Assembly: GCF_002929705.1 (NCBI RefSeq)
Contig: NZ_PJIN01000007.1
Location: 124,001-188,000, forward strand
DNA length: 64,000 nt
Reading direction: 5' to 3'
Source: Arthrobacter sp. N199823
GTDB taxonomy: Bacteria > Actinomycetota > Actinomycetes > Actinomycetales > Micrococcaceae
The notes under the pieces were generated by a model that saw only the letters and a program-made list of their open reading frames with translations, did not search any database and had not been told where the DNA came from. This document shows positions 54,241 to 64,000 of the stretch, piece by piece (positions within the stretch are counted from its first letter, which is position 1; every line of letters begins with the position of its first letter). The translations under genes were made by a program, and so were the position numbers.

Positions 54241-55440
54241 ATGTTGCGTTGGTTGACCGCCGGAGAATCACATGGCCCGGCTCTTGTTGGAATTATTGAA
54301 GGCGTCCCCGCAGGCGTGGAGCTCACGAGCGCCCACATCCGGGACGCCCTTGCGCGCCGTCGGCTAGGCTATGGTCGCGGTGCCCGCATGAAGTTTGAGC
54401 AGGACGTGGTCACCATTTTGGGTGGCGTCCGCCACGGCCTGACTCAGGGTGGCCCCGTCGCCATCCAGATCGCCAACTCCGAGTGGCCCAAGTGGGAAGC
54501 GATCATGTCTGCTGACCCCGTGGATGCCGCTGAGCTTGAAGGCCAGGCACGCAATGCCCCGTTGACGCGCCCGCGCCCCGGCCACGCTGATTTCACCGGC
54601 ATGCAGAAGTACGCCTTTGATGAGGCCCGCCCCGTCCTGGAACGTGCCAGTGCTCGCGAAACCGCCACCCGAGTAGCTCTTGGCGCGGTTGCTGCACAAA
54701 TGCTGGCCGCCGTTGGTGTGGAGTTGGTCAGCCACACCGTGCAGATTGCCGGCGTAGCCTCACCGGAAACCGCGGCGCTGCCGGTCCTTGCCGATGTTGC
54801 TGCCCTGGATGCTGATCCGCTGCGCTGCTTTGACGCAGCCACCTCTGCGGCCATGGTTGAAGAGGTAGATACCGCGCAGAAGCAGGGTGAAACGCTCGGC
54901 GGCGTGGTTGAAGTCTTGGCCTACAATTTGCCTCCCGGACTGGGCAGCTACGTGCATTGGGATCGCCGTCTGGACTCCCGCTTGGCCGGTGCCCTCATGG
55001 GTATCCAGGCCATCAAGGGTGTTGAAGTGGGCGACGGCTTTGCTACGGCAGCCCGCCGCGGTTCGGCCGCACACGATGAAATTGTCCGCGATGAGTCTGG
55101 GCGCATCATCCGCACCTCTAACCGCGCAGGCGGCATTGAGGGTGGCATGAGCATTGGCGACGTCTTGCGAGTCCGTGCTGCCATGAAGCCCATCGCCACC
55201 GTCCCGCGCGCCCTAAAGACCATTGACGTGGCCACGGGTGAACCCGCCAAGGCGCACCACCAGCGCTCTGACGTCTGTGCTGTTCCTGCGGCCGGCGTGG
55301 TGGCTGAAGCCATGACAGCACTGGTGCTGGCCGAAGCCCTCGTTGAGAAGTTTGGCGGAGACTCCATCACGGAGACCAAACGGAACATGGACAGCTACCT
55401 GGCAGCCATTCCTGCCAATCTGGATACTCAAGGCCACTGA
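54241..55440 (+). CDS. aroC: chorismate synthase
   Basis: A 399-residue FMN-dependent enzyme that forms chorismate from EPSP. Seen: [54 protein letters not shown], the arginine-rich [31 protein letters not shown] and [13 protein letters not shown]. Full length. aroK starts on its final base. EPSP synthase (aroA), needed before it, is not in this window. Confidence 0.95.
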   Translation: MLRWLTAGESHGPALVGIIEGVPAGVELTSAHIRDALARRRLGYGRGARMKFEQDVVTILGGVRHGLTQGGPVAIQIANSEWPKWEAIMSADPVDAAELEGQARNAPLTRPRPGHADFTGMQKYAFDEARPVLERASARETATRVALGAVAAQMLAAVGVELVSHTVQIAGVASPETAALPVLADVAALDADPLRCFDAATSAAMVEEVDTAQKQGETLGGVVEVLAYNLPPGLGSYVHWDRRLDSRLAGALMGIQAIKGVEVGDGFATAARRGSAAHDEIVRDESGRIIRTSNRAGGIEGGMSIGDVLRVRAAMKPIATVPRALKTIDVATGEPAKAHHQRSDVCAVPAAGVVAEAMTALVLAEALVEKFGGDSITETKRNMDSYLAAIPANLDTQGH

Positions 55441-56012
55441 TGATTAGGGGCCGGGATCCGGTTGGGGTGCCGGACTTTACGCCCCAACGGCCCATCGTCA
55501 TGATTGGGCCCATGGCTGTGGGCAAGTCGGTTATTGGTGCCGAACTGGCCCGTGTGTTGGGCCTGAGCTTTGTGGACTCCGATCACAAGATTGTGGCCAA
55601 ACATGGGCCCATTCCGCGGATTTTTGCCGCCAAGGGTGAGCATCATTTCCGCCAGCTGGAAGCCAAGGCCATCGCCGATGTCCTGGACGCACCGGCCCCG
55701 GCACCCGTAGTCCTGTCCTTGGGCGGCGGCGCCGTGCTGGACTCGGGCACCCAACAGCTGCTGGCTCGCACCACTGTAGTTTTCCTGCGCGCAGAACTGG
55801 ACACCGTCCGGGAGCGCATTACCCGCAATACCGGCCGGCCCCTCTTGGCGGCGGATCCCGTCGCTACGTGGGAACGCCTCGCGGCCGTCCGCGGCCCCGT
55901 GTACGCCAGGCTGGCCGACATCACTCTTGATGTTGGCAACTCCAATGTGCCGCAGCTTGTTGAGCGGCTGATCCACCTGCTGGAAACAGAATCAAGGAAA
56001 GAGAATTCTTAA
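55440..56012 (+). CDS. aroK: shikimate kinase
   Basis: A 190-residue P-loop kinase. Seen: Walker A IGPMAVGKSVIG at about residues 23-34, FVDSDHKIVAKHGPIPRIFAAKGEHHFRQLE with the substrate Asp and Arg, VLSLGGGAVLD, and the lid region TGRPLLAAD. Compared with the common GxMGAGKS form the loop reads GPMAVGKS, still a valid P-loop. It has a 20-residue N-terminal extension. The ATG uses the last A of the aroC stop; the next gene starts 3 nt downstream. Confidence 0.9.
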   Translation: MIRGRDPVGVPDFTPQRPIVMIGPMAVGKSVIGAELARVLGLSFVDSDHKIVAKHGPIPRIFAAKGEHHFRQLEAKAIADVLDAPAPAPVVLSLGGGAVLDSGTQQLLARTTVVFLRAELDTVRERITRNTGRPLLAADPVATWERLAAVRGPVYARLADITLDVGNSNVPQLVERLIHLLETESRKENS

Positions 56013-57125
<1,113 letters not shown>

Positions 57126-57126
57126 C

Positions 57127-57627
57127 ATGGGATTGAAAGATTGGCCCTCCGCCGGATTCCCGGGCACAGCCGTCAACCCCATGACGTTGATGCCCGAGGT
57201 GGTGGACGAAGAAGCGTGCACGCAGGCCCTGAACGAATCCAATGACGCCGCGGATACGGTCTTTGTCCTGCTGGCCCGAGGGCTGATTGCTGAGGCTGCC
57301 GATGCGGCCGCCGACGCACGCCTAGGTGACCCGGGCTCCTTGCGCCTGCAAGTTCTTGATGCCGAGATTCTGCGCGCCAGCAAACACTACGACAGGGCCG
57401 AGCGGATCCTCCGCGCCCTGCTGCCCGAAGTTGCTGGCACGCCCATGGAACCGTGGGTTTTCCAGCAACTGGGCAAGGTACATTTTTCCAGCGGCGCATT
57501 TGAAACGGCTGCCAAGACGTTCGCCACCGCGTTGGAGCTGCGGGTAGCCTCGGGATCCGACGCCTCGGCCATTTACTCAGCCACCGTCTCCCTCAAGCGG
57601 GCACTGGACCAGGCCGAACGCGCCTAA
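57127..57627 (+). CDS. tetratricopeptide-like protein after aroB
   Basis: A 166-residue soluble helical protein. Helix pairs with small residues at repeat-like spacing are visible: VFVLLARGLIAEAADAAADARL, LQVLDAEILRASKHYDRAERIL and WVFQQLGKVHFSSGAFETAAKTFATAL, the last two matching TPR units. The start ATG lies 1 nt after the aroB stop, so it belongs to the operon. Function unknown. A three-unit 32-bp repeat array starts 6 nt after its stop. Confidence 0.6.
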   Translation: MGLKDWPSAGFPGTAVNPMTLMPEVVDEEACTQALNESNDAADTVFVLLARGLIAEAADAAADARLGDPGSLRLQVLDAEILRASKHYDRAERILRALLPEVAGTPMEPWVFQQLGKVHFSSGAFETAAKTFATALELRVASGSDASAIYSATVSLKRALDQAERA

Positions 57628-57633
57628 GCCCGA

Positions 57634-57729
57634 CAACGCTGCATCACCTTTTGGGGTTTTTCCGGCGACGCTGCATCACCTTTTGGGCATTATTTGCGAA
57701 CGCTGCATCACCTCACTGGCGGCAGGCCG
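57634..57729 (+). repeat. three tandem 32-bp repeat units after the aro operon
   Basis: Units start at 57634, 57666 and 57698, both steps exactly 32 nt. Cores: CAACGCTGCATCACCTTTTGG, CGACGCTGCATCACCTTTTGG and GAACGCTGCATCACCTCACTGG (all 20-22 nt, conserved in about 17). After units 1 and 2 come T-rich stretches (GGGGTTTTTCC, CATTATTTGC). Same family and direction rule as the arrays at 16839 and 17962. Confidence 0.85.
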
Positions 57730-57789
57730 GCGTCGTACTTGTCATAGTGGGCGGAATCATGCGGCGCGGAGTCTTGGCATGCGGTAGTA

Positions 57790-57819
57790 TTGACAATGGA
57801 TTTTTGATAATACTTATAC
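57790..57819 (+). promoter_or_regulatory. candidate promoter of efp
   Basis: A full -35 consensus TTGACA at 57790-57795, followed after 18 nt by TTATAC (57814-57819); a GATAAT at 57806-57811 is another possible -10 with a different -35. AT-rich against the background, and placed 14-28 nt before the efp start, which has AAGAGG as ribosome site. Confidence 0.45.
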
Positions 57820-57833
57820 GCTAAGAGGCAACT

Positions 57834-58397
57834 GTGGCAACGACTAACGACATTAAGAACGGAACCGTTCTCAAGCTTGAGGGCCAATTGTGGAACGTCA
57901 TTGAGTTCCAGCACGTCAAGCCGGGCAAGGGTGGCGCATTCGTTCGCACCAAGATGCGCAATATTCTCTCCGGCAAGGTAGTCGATAAGACCTTCAACGC
58001 TGGCTTGAAGATTGAAACCGCCACTGTTGATCGCTCTGACTTCCAGTACCTGTACCAGGACGGCGAAGACTACGTATTCATGGACAATGACAACTACGAC
58101 CAGATCACTGTGTCGGCGAAGACCATTGGTGACGCCACCAACTTCATGTTGGAAAACCTGAATGTGACCATTGCATTGCACGAAGGCAACCCGCTGTACA
58201 TTGAGCTGCCGCCGTCGGTTCAGTTGCGCATCACGTACACCGAGCCTGGCCTGCAGGGCGACCGCTCCTCCGCTGGCACCAAGCCCGCAACCGTTGAGAC
58301 CGGCTTCGAGATCCAGGTTCCGTTGTTCGTTGACAACAACACCCTGGTCAAGGTTGACACTCGCGACGGCAGCTACTTGGGACGTGTCAGCGAGTAG
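57834..58397 (+). CDS. efp: elongation factor P
   Basis: A 187-residue three-domain translation factor that relieves ribosome stalling at polyproline. Seen: [20 protein letters not shown], the loop [17 protein letters not shown] with the modifiable Lys in PGKGGA, and the C-terminal OB-fold ending [26 protein letters not shown] start at 57834. nusB starts on the last base of its stop codon, so the pair is coupled. Confidence 0.95.
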   Translation: MATTNDIKNGTVLKLEGQLWNVIEFQHVKPGKGGAFVRTKMRNILSGKVVDKTFNAGLKIETATVDRSDFQYLYQDGEDYVFMDNDNYDQITVSAKTIGDATNFMLENLNVTIALHEGNPLYIELPPSVQLRITYTEPGLQGDRSSAGTKPATVETGFEIQVPLFVDNNTLVKVDTRDGSYLGRVSE

Positions 58398-58846
58398 TGG
58401 CAAGCACTAAAGACAACAATCCCTCGGGCAAACCGAATTCGGCACGTTCCAAGGCGCGTCGCCGCGCCTTGGACATCTTGTTCGAGGCCGAGCAGCGTGA
58501 AGTTAGCGCCATGTCTGCCTTGACGGCACGGCGTGAAATCGCCGATCAGATCATCAACCTCTACACGGTTGAAGTGGTCGAAGGTGTGACGGCAATGGCT
58601 GAGAACATTGACGAATTCCTGCAGACCTACTCTCAGGGCTGGACGCTTGAGCGTATGCCGGCCGTGGACAGGAGTATCCTGCGCATTGGCACCTGGGAAC
58701 TGCTCTACAACGACGACGTCCCCGACGGAGTTGCCGTGAGCGAAGCCGTTGAACTGGCCAAGGTTCTCTCAACAGATGAATCGCCTCAGTTCATCAACGG
58801 TCTGCTGGGTCGCCTGCAGCAGATCAAGCCGACACTCTTGGCTTAG
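58397..58846 (+). CDS. nusB: transcription antitermination factor NusB
   Basis: A 149-residue helical RNA-binding protein that joins NusE on boxA to prevent early termination in rRNA operons. Seen: the arginine-rich ARRRALDILFEAEQ, DRSILRIGTWELLYNDDVPDGVAVSEAVELAK and the end FINGLLGRL. GTG start overlapping the efp stop by one base. Followed by a clear terminator. Confidence 0.93.
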   Translation: MASTKDNNPSGKPNSARSKARRRALDILFEAEQREVSAMSALTARREIADQIINLYTVEVVEGVTAMAENIDEFLQTYSQGWTLERMPAVDRSILRIGTWELLYNDDVPDGVAVSEAVELAKVLSTDESPQFINGLLGRLQQIKPTLLA

Positions 58847-58862
58847 CACTTAGCACTTCAGT

Positions 58863-58897
58863 ACAATGACCCGCAGCCTGAGGCTGCGGGTCATTGT
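58863..58897 (+). terminator. terminator shared by nusB and the PrsW gene
   Basis: ACAATGACCCGCAGC (58863-58877) pairs perfectly with GCTGCGGGTCATTGT (58883-58897). It lies between the ends of two convergent genes and can serve both. The T-run is short on the plus strand (GTTTAAAA). Confidence 0.85.
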
Positions 58898-58942
58898 GTT
58901 TAAAACGGCTGTTCCGAAAGGGAAACTCACCCGGCTGCGCCG

Positions 58943-60316
58943 TTAGCGGGGCTGCTGCCAGTTGTTCTGCGCCTGCAGCTGTTGCGCCTGTATTTGCTGA
59001 GCCTGCACGTTCTGTGACTGCCACACGGCGTGCGCATGGCGACCCAACAGCTCTGTGCGGACGCCTGTGATCTTGTTCAACAGCGCCATCTCTAACTCCT
59101 GGCCGGCTCTGAACCGATTGGCTGCGGTGCTGCCAGCCCCGCCTCGGGCATCGACCAGGAGTCGCTGCCGGGTGAAGGCCAGTCGCGTGGCCAAGCGGAT
59201 GAATTCCTTCATGATGGGTCCGGCCGCAAAGGTTTTGGACCATATCAAGGCACGACGACGGCCCGAACCCGTAGCGAGCATCGGCACTTCTTCTTGGGTG
59301 AACCAGCCGGACGGGACGTACTCGGACAGCCGTTTGCGTGTCAGTTTCGCCTCCGAGCGACGCAGCAAAATGATGCCGACAATGCTCAGGATGAACAGGG
59401 GCACTTGCAGTACCACATAGGCGACGAAGAAGTTTCCACCCAGAAAAGCAGTGCCATTCCACAGTCCGTGCAGCAGCATGGCGGGAACCAAGCCCACAAC
59501 CCAGGCGCCCAAGACCATTAACGTGCCACCGTTGCGGGCCGCATAGCCCACGCAGACACCCAGTGTTGCGGTGAACATGACGTGGGCAAAGGGGGACATC
59601 AGCCCGCGCATGATGAAGATGCCTACCAATCCGCCCACAGCTCCGTCGGACTCGGAGAGCGCCTGGCCAAAGTAGAGGATGTTTTCTGTGAATGCGAAAC
59701 CTGCGGCAATCATGCCCGCATAGACCACACCGTCAATGGGTCCGTCAAAGGTGCGCCGGCGCAGGAAGAACAGCAGCAGCACTCCTGCTCCCTTGCACAA
59801 TTCCTCCACGAGTGGTGCCTGGATAACGGCACCCACCATGTCGGCGTCGGCCGTGGGGTTCGTGGTCATGAGTAGCGGTTGCACCCAGCTGCCAATGACC
59901 AGTGTGGTGATGACAGCCATTCCGGCGCCCCAGCAGAATCCAAAGAGCAACGCCGTCTTGGGTTCCGGTTCCCACCTGTCAATCCACATCAGCGTGGCAA
60001 TGCAAATGGCCAACGGAATCAGGGCCAGCGCCCCACAGATCAAAAAGACGTTGGCACCAATGGAAATGGCGAAGAACGCTAAGGTCACCAGTGTGACCAA
60101 AGCAAGGACACAGAGCAAGATGATGTTGGTCACCTTCACGGCCGTGCCGCGGGTTTTCCTTTTTGCCGGGCCGGGGGCTGGGTGCACCCAATAGTCGGGC
60201 GCGTAACTCAAGGCAGTCCCCGGGGCTGCAACGTGGGGCAGGGGTGCTTGGGCATAGTGCGGTTGCTGCTGTGGTGCCCCTGCTGCGGGGGTTTGCCAGT
60301 GGCCGGGTTCACTCAT
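58943..60316 (-). CDS. PrsW-family intramembrane metalloprotease
   Basis: A 457-residue multi-pass membrane protease. Seen: eight or so helices, with the PrsW signatures EELCKGAG (EExxK), GFAFTENILYF (FxxxEN) and LHGLWNG (H), which hold the metal. PrsW of Bacillus cleaves an anti-sigma factor; the substrate here is unknown and no sigma/anti-sigma pair is adjacent. The N-terminus has a proline/glutamine stretch and the last 30 residues a QNVQAQQIQAQQLQAQ repeat, an unusual tail. Divergent from pyrR with 207 nt between. Confidence 0.85.
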   Translation of the reverse strand: MSEPGHWQTPAAGAPQQQPHYAQAPLPHVAAPGTALSYAPDYWVHPAPGPAKRKTRGTAVKVTNIILLCVLALVTLVTLAFFAISIGANVFLICGALALIPLAICIATLMWIDRWEPEPKTALLFGFCWGAGMAVITTLVIGSWVQPLLMTTNPTADADMVGAVIQAPLVEELCKGAGVLLLFFLRRRTFDGPIDGVVYAGMIAAGFAFTENILYFGQALSESDGAVGGLVGIFIMRGLMSPFAHVMFTATLGVCVGYAARNGGTLMVLGAWVVGLVPAMLLHGLWNGTAFLGGNFFVAYVVLQVPLFILSIVGIILLRRSEAKLTRKRLSEYVPSGWFTQEEVPMLATGSGRRRALIWSKTFAAGPIMKEFIRLATRLAFTRQRLLVDARGGAGSTAANRFRAGQELEMALLNKITGVRTELLGRHAHAVWQSQNVQAQQIQAQQLQAQNNWQQPR

Positions 60317-60490
60317 GCTCTCAAGCGTAGGGCCATAGCTGGCCTGCTCAAAGATGCCGCGCGCAACAGCCTCTTACCGGTCCTACCCGGTCCGACACGT
60401 GCCAGTGATCGGCCAGCCAGCCATGCGCGCAGACGCGGGAGGATGCGGGCGCTGTGGTAGTTTGAGGTGTACGCAACCAACCTTTTAATT

Positions 60491-60506
60491 CCGTCCTGTG
60501 AGGCGG
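60491..60506 (+). promoter_or_regulatory. PyrR-binding RNA element in the pyr leader
   Basis: CCGTCCTGTGAGGCGG contains UCCUGUGAGG, which fits the PyrR recognition loop consensus UCCNGNGAGG, with a CCG/CGG stem around it. It ends 2 nt before the pyrR ribosome site (AAAGGGGA). No terminator hairpin follows, so the likely mechanism is PyrR binding that blocks translation, as described for mycobacteria. Confidence 0.75.
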
Positions 60507-60523
60507 GGAAAGGGGACGCGAGA

Positions 60524-61135
60524 ATGACTACTTCCTCTGCAGCATCGCAGGGCAGTCAGCAAAACTCTGCTCCTGTAACTGTGTCCCGTGTAGTGCTAAG
60601 CGCCGCGGACATTGAACGGGCGCTGACTCGTATCGCCTATGAAATTCTGGAAGCCAATAAAGGCTTGTCGGACCTGCTGCTCCTTGGCATTCCCCGACGC
60701 GGCTTCCCGCTCGCTCAGCGCTTGGCCGTCAAATTGGCCGCCACCGATCCCACAGTGGATCCAGCCACCATTGTTGGCCAACTCGATGTCACCATGTTCC
60801 GTGACGATCTGGCCCAGCAGCCCACACGAGCTCCCCAACGCACGCAATTGCCCGTCTCAGGCATCGATGGGAAAACCATTGTGCTGGTCGATGACGTGCT
60901 GTATTCCGGACGCACCATCCGGGCCGCACTGGATGCCTTGGTGGATCTAGGCCGTCCCCGCGCTGTGCGCCTAGCCGTTCTGGTTGACCGCGGCCACCGC
61001 GAACTGCCCATCCGCGCAGACCACGTAGGCAAGAACCTGCCCACCTCCTCAAGCGAAAAAGTGCGCGTGCACCTCGTCGAAATCGATGGCGGGATTGCTG
61101 CTAACGATGAAGTTGTGATTGAGGCTGGCGCATGA
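60524..61135 (+). CDS. pyrR: bifunctional pyr operon regulator / uracil phosphoribosyltransferase
   Basis: A 203-residue PRTase-fold regulator that binds pyr mRNA when UMP is high. Seen: [36 protein letters not shown], and the PRPP loop [22 protein letters not shown], then [24 protein letters not shown] at 60524 with AAAGGGGA 7 nt before; an open frame upstream is not used. pyrB overlaps its stop by 4 nt. Confidence 0.93.
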   Translation: MTTSSAASQGSQQNSAPVTVSRVVLSAADIERALTRIAYEILEANKGLSDLLLLGIPRRGFPLAQRLAVKLAATDPTVDPATIVGQLDVTMFRDDLAQQPTRAPQRTQLPVSGIDGKTIVLVDDVLYSGRTIRAALDALVDLGRPRAVRLAVLVDRGHRELPIRADHVGKNLPTSSSEKVRVHLVEIDGGIAANDEVVIEAGA

Positions 61136-62154
61136 GGCACCTCCTTGATACCGAAAGTCTGAGCCTCGAAAACGCCATTCAAATCCTGGATACCGCTCAG
61201 GAAATGAGCGCCGTTGGCGAACGTGAAATCAAGAAGCTCCCGGCCCTGCGCGGCCGGACAGTGGTGAACCTCTTCTTTGAAGACTCCACCCGAACGCGCA
61301 TCTCCTTCGAGGCCGCTGCCAAGCGTCTCTCCGCAGATGTCATCAATTTCAGCGCCAAGGGCTCCTCGGTATCCAAGGGTGAATCGCTCAAGGACACCGC
61401 CCAGACACTAGAAGCCATGAGCGCCGACGCGGTGGTCATCAGGCATTGGGCCTCCGGCGCCCCCGCGCAGTTGGCCAACTCCGGCTGGATTGATGCAGCC
61501 GTCATCAACGCCGGCGATGGCACTCACGCCCACCCCACCCAGGCGCTGCTGGACGCGTTCACCATGCGCGCCCACTGGTCAAAGATTCAAGGCACCGCCT
61601 CGGTGGGCGCCGATCTAGCCGGTATGCGCGTGCTGATCGTGGGGGACGTGCTGCACTCTCGCGTGGCCCGATCCAACGTCTGGCTGTTGCGTACCCTTGG
61701 TGCCCACGTGACCTTGGTGGCTCCGCCCACCTTGCTGCCTGTCGGCGTCGAGCATTGGCCGTGCGAGGTTAGCTATGACCTTGACGCCGCGCTGGAAACC
61801 GGGGTTGACGCTGTCATGATGCTGCGCGTTCAGGCCGAGCGCATGAACGCGTCATTCTTCCCCTCAACGCGCGAGTACGCCCGCCGCTGGGGGTTCGACG
61901 ACGCCCGCCTCGCCAAGCTGGATGCCCTTAACCTCAAGGACACCATCATCATGCACCCCGGCCCCATGAACCGCGGTCTGGAGATTTCCTCCGCCGCCGC
62001 CGATTCACCCCGATCCACCGTGCTGGCCCAGGTCCGTAACGGTGTCTCGGTGCGCATGGCTGCCTTGTACCTCCTGCTTTCCGGGGAAATGCGCGAAACT
62101 CCCGCTCAACTCGCCGTTCCCTCAACCCTGCCTTCAGTAAAGGACCCTTCATGA
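61132..62154 (+). CDS. pyrB: aspartate carbamoyltransferase catalytic subunit
   Basis: A 340-residue transcarbamylase, first committed step of UMP synthesis. Seen: [19 protein letters not shown] with the carbamoyl-phosphate site, [35 protein letters not shown], and [13 protein letters not shown]. No pyrI regulatory subunit is nearby. Starts with ATG overlapping pyrR (ATGA) and overlaps pyrC by 4 nt. Confidence 0.94.
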   Translation: MRHLLDTESLSLENAIQILDTAQEMSAVGEREIKKLPALRGRTVVNLFFEDSTRTRISFEAAAKRLSADVINFSAKGSSVSKGESLKDTAQTLEAMSADAVVIRHWASGAPAQLANSGWIDAAVINAGDGTHAHPTQALLDAFTMRAHWSKIQGTASVGADLAGMRVLIVGDVLHSRVARSNVWLLRTLGAHVTLVAPPTLLPVGVEHWPCEVSYDLDAALETGVDAVMMLRVQAERMNASFFPSTREYARRWGFDDARLAKLDALNLKDTIIMHPGPMNRGLEISSAAADSPRSTVLAQVRNGVSVRMAALYLLLSGEMRETPAQLAVPSTLPSVKDPS

Positions 62155-63479
62155 CTGCCGTAAGTTACTTGATTCGTTCAGCGTCGTTGTTGGGCCAAGA
62201 GACAACGGACATTTTGGTGCGCGACGGCGTAATTGCCGCCCTGGGGGAGAACCTCACCACCGATGTCGTGGGCGATGCCACCGTGATCGACGCCAGCGCG
62301 CTGGTAGCCCTGCCCGGCATGGTTGATCTGCACACTCACTTGCGCGAGCCCGGCCGCGAGGATGCCGAAACCGTTGAAACCGGTACCCGCGCTGCAGCCT
62401 TGGGCGGCTTCACCGCAGTCCACGCCATGGCCAACAGCTCACCGGTGGCCGACACCGCCGGTGTGGTGGAGCAGGTTCACACCCTGGGCCGCGAATCCGG
62501 CTGGGTTGACGTACGCCCCGTTGGCGCCGTGACAGTAGGCTTGGCCGGCACCCAGCTGGCCGAACTGGGCGCCATGGCAGATTCCCGCGCCCGCGTCCGG
62601 GTCTTCTCCGACGATGGCATCTGCGTCAGTGACCCCGTCCTGATGCGCCGCGCCCTGGAATACGTCAAGGCGTTCGACGGCGTGATCGCCCAGCATGCGC
62701 AGGAACCTCGCCTCACCGAAGGCGCCCAGATGAACGAAGGCGTGGTCTCGGCAGACCTGGGCCTGACAGGCTGGCCGGCCGTGGCCGAAGAGTCCATCAT
62801 TGCCCGCGACGTGCTATTGGCCCAGCATGTGGGCTCACGCCTGCACGTCTGCCACGTGTCCACTGCCGGTTCCGTGGAGATCATCCGCTGGGCCAAGGAA
62901 CGCGGCATTTCCGTCACGGCCGAGGTCACTCCGCACCACTTGCTGCTGACTGAAGAACTGGTTCGCAGCTACAACCCGGTCTACAAGGTCAACCCACCGC
63001 TGCGCGCCGACGCGGACGTGCACGCCCTGCGTGCGGCTCTTGCCGACGGCACCATTGACATTGTGGGCACCGACCACGCCCCGCACCCCAGCGAAGCCAA
63101 GGAATGCGAATGGGCTGCTGCGGCTATGGGCATGACAGGACTGGAAACGGCCCTGTCGGTAGTGCAGGAAACCATGATTGAAACCGGCTTGATGACGTGG
63201 GCCGACTTTGCTCGCGTCACCTCCACCACCCCGGCCCAGATTGGCCAAGTGGCTGATCAGGGCCGTCCGCTGGAAGTAGGGGAGCCGGCAAACATTGTCC
63301 TGGTTGACCCTGCCGCGCGCTGGAACGTTGACCCGTACGCCATGGCCACCAAGGGCCGCAACTCACCGTTTGCCGGGCTGGTCTTGCCCGGCAAGGTTGT
63401 TGCCACGTTCTTCCACGGCCACCCCACCGTTTTGGATGGCAAGCTGAACACCCCTTACCGGGCGGTGACACAGCAGTGA
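62151..63479 (+). CDS. pyrC: dihydroorotase (class I)
   Basis: A 442-residue zinc amidohydrolase, third step of UMP synthesis. Seen: [18 protein letters not shown] with the HxH metal ligands, [52 protein letters not shown], and the metal Asp in VGTDHAPHP. The amidohydrolase barrel is complete. The next gene starts on its stop codon region. Confidence 0.94.
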   Translation: MTAVSYLIRSASLLGQETTDILVRDGVIAALGENLTTDVVGDATVIDASALVALPGMVDLHTHLREPGREDAETVETGTRAAALGGFTAVHAMANSSPVADTAGVVEQVHTLGRESGWVDVRPVGAVTVGLAGTQLAELGAMADSRARVRVFSDDGICVSDPVLMRRALEYVKAFDGVIAQHAQEPRLTEGAQMNEGVVSADLGLTGWPAVAEESIIARDVLLAQHVGSRLHVCHVSTAGSVEIIRWAKERGISVTAEVTPHHLLLTEELVRSYNPVYKVNPPLRADADVHALRAALADGTIDIVGTDHAPHPSEAKECEWAAAAMGMTGLETALSVVQETMIETGLMTWADFARVTSTTPAQIGQVADQGRPLEVGEPANIVLVDPAARWNVDPYAMATKGRNSPFAGLVLPGKVVATFFHGHPTVLDGKLNTPYRAVTQQ

Positions 63480-64000
63480 GCAAGGAAGCACTCATCGTCA
63501 TCTCCGCAGGCTTACCGATGCTGATCATCTTCGGGCTGATGGCCTGGGGATGGCGGAACAAGCTCAAGCGTCAAGGCACGCTGGCACACCTGCCAGAAGT
63601 GCCCGATGATCTTGCTGAGGCCATCATCAGCGTTCCGGGCCAATACGTGGTCACCACCTCGGCCGGCGATTGGCTTGATCGAGTGGCCGTCCAAAGCCTG
63701 GGAATCCGCACCCCGGCTGTTGTCCACGTACACCCTGAGGGTGTGGTGATTGAGCGAAAAGGTGGCCAAAACCTCTTCATCGCCCAAGACGCGCTCATCG
63801 AAGTGGATACCAAAGCCGGAATGGCCGGTAAATTTGTAGAGAAGGATGGGCTGGTTGTTATCAGCTGGCAACTAGCAAACGCTGCGGTGGACACCGGATT
63901 CCGGACCACCGAGGCAGGCGCCAAGCGTCCATTAATACTCGCATTGCAGGAACTGCAGGGATCGCAGGCATTGCCGCCTAATGACAGCGACACACATAGC
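63476..64000 (+). CDS. membrane protein between pyrC and the missing carA (cut by window edge)
   Basis: A GTG at 63476 overlaps the pyrC stop by 4 nt, and the frame stays open for 175 codons to the window end. Seen: a short N-terminus, one helix (LIVISAGLPMLIIFGLMAWGW, residues 5-25), then a cytosolic domain with strands VVHVHPEGVVIERKGGQNLFI and FVEKDGLVVISWQLANAA that looks like the bacterial PH-like fold. In M. tuberculosis a membrane protein gene (Rv1382) sits between pyrC and carA, so this is probably its counterpart. Role in pyrimidine synthesis unknown. Confidence 0.7.
   Translation, partial: MSKEALIVISAGLPMLIIFGLMAWGWRNKLKRQGTLAHLPEVPDDLAEAIISVPGQYVVTTSAGDWLDRVAVQSLGIRTPAVVHVHPEGVVIERKGGQNLFIAQDALIEVDTKAGMAGKFVEKDGLVVISWQLANAAVDTGFRTTEAGAKRPLILALQELQGSQALPPNDSDTHS

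Noticed and set aside
57634..57729. CRISPR array
   Set aside because: Units are contiguous with a 32-nt period, only three copies, no spacers of constant length between identical repeats and no cas genes.

Overview
The window reads as a chromosome segment of a high-GC Gram-positive bacterium, most likely an Arthrobacter-like member of the Micrococcaceae. The grounds are a mycothiol-dependent formaldehyde dehydrogenase with a mycoredoxin, an S4 protein without zinc cysteines, an actinobacterial Vms1-like release factor homologue, and a gene order close to the Mycobacterium tuberculosis block thrS-HIT-pgsA-pdxS-pdxT-yebC-ruvCAB-yajC-secDF-rel-ppi-hisS-aspS-rarA-alaS-ruvX-mltG-aroECKB-efp-nusB, followed by the pyrRBC operon. 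The assignment rests on recalled gene order and families; no search was run.

Layout. 1-8388 is accessory metabolism and detoxification: acyl-CoA synthetase, DedA-like protein, thioesterase plus lipoate-ligase-like pair, mycothiol cluster (mscR, MBL hydrolase, mycoredoxin), an SRAP abasic-site protein, a VOC protein and an acetyltransferase. 8582-12636 is a damage-inducible unit: a LexA-type box, a DUF6504-like gene and error-prone polymerase dnaE2, whose 3' end overlaps thrS. 12608-16832 is thrS, HIT (Ap4A-type), pgsA and pdxS. 16839-23456 is a four-gene stretch separating pdxS from pdxT: a DapA-family aldolase, an acetyltransferase, an M3 peptidase and a large asparagine synthase fused to an F420-ligase-like domain. 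23577-31122 holds pdxT, yebC, ruvCAB and the Sec accessory genes. 31215-46721 holds rel, a hypothetical gene, DUF349, a cyclophilin, hisS, aspS, a small accessory patch (two acetyltransferases, RraA-like, BBE-type oxidase), a release-factor-like gene and rarA. 46743-58846 holds rpsD, alaS, ruvX, mltG, the shikimate genes, efp and nusB. 58943-64000 holds PrsW and the start of the pyrimidine operon.

Most notable observations: (1) a short repeat family with an exact 32-bp period, found at three places in 2-3 tandem units, each array starting 6-7 nt after a stop codon and oriented with the gene it follows; (2) the AsnB-CofE-like fusion of 894 residues; (3) ruvC, whose catalytic N-terminus is only encoded if translation starts at a rare CTG; (4) two LexA/SOS boxes, before the dnaE2 unit (with imuB missing) and before ruvA; (5) several genes with a -10-like hexamer ending 6-7 nt before the start codon and no clear Shine-Dalgarno, suggesting leaderless mRNAs; (6) a PyrR-binding RNA element just before the pyrR ribosome site.
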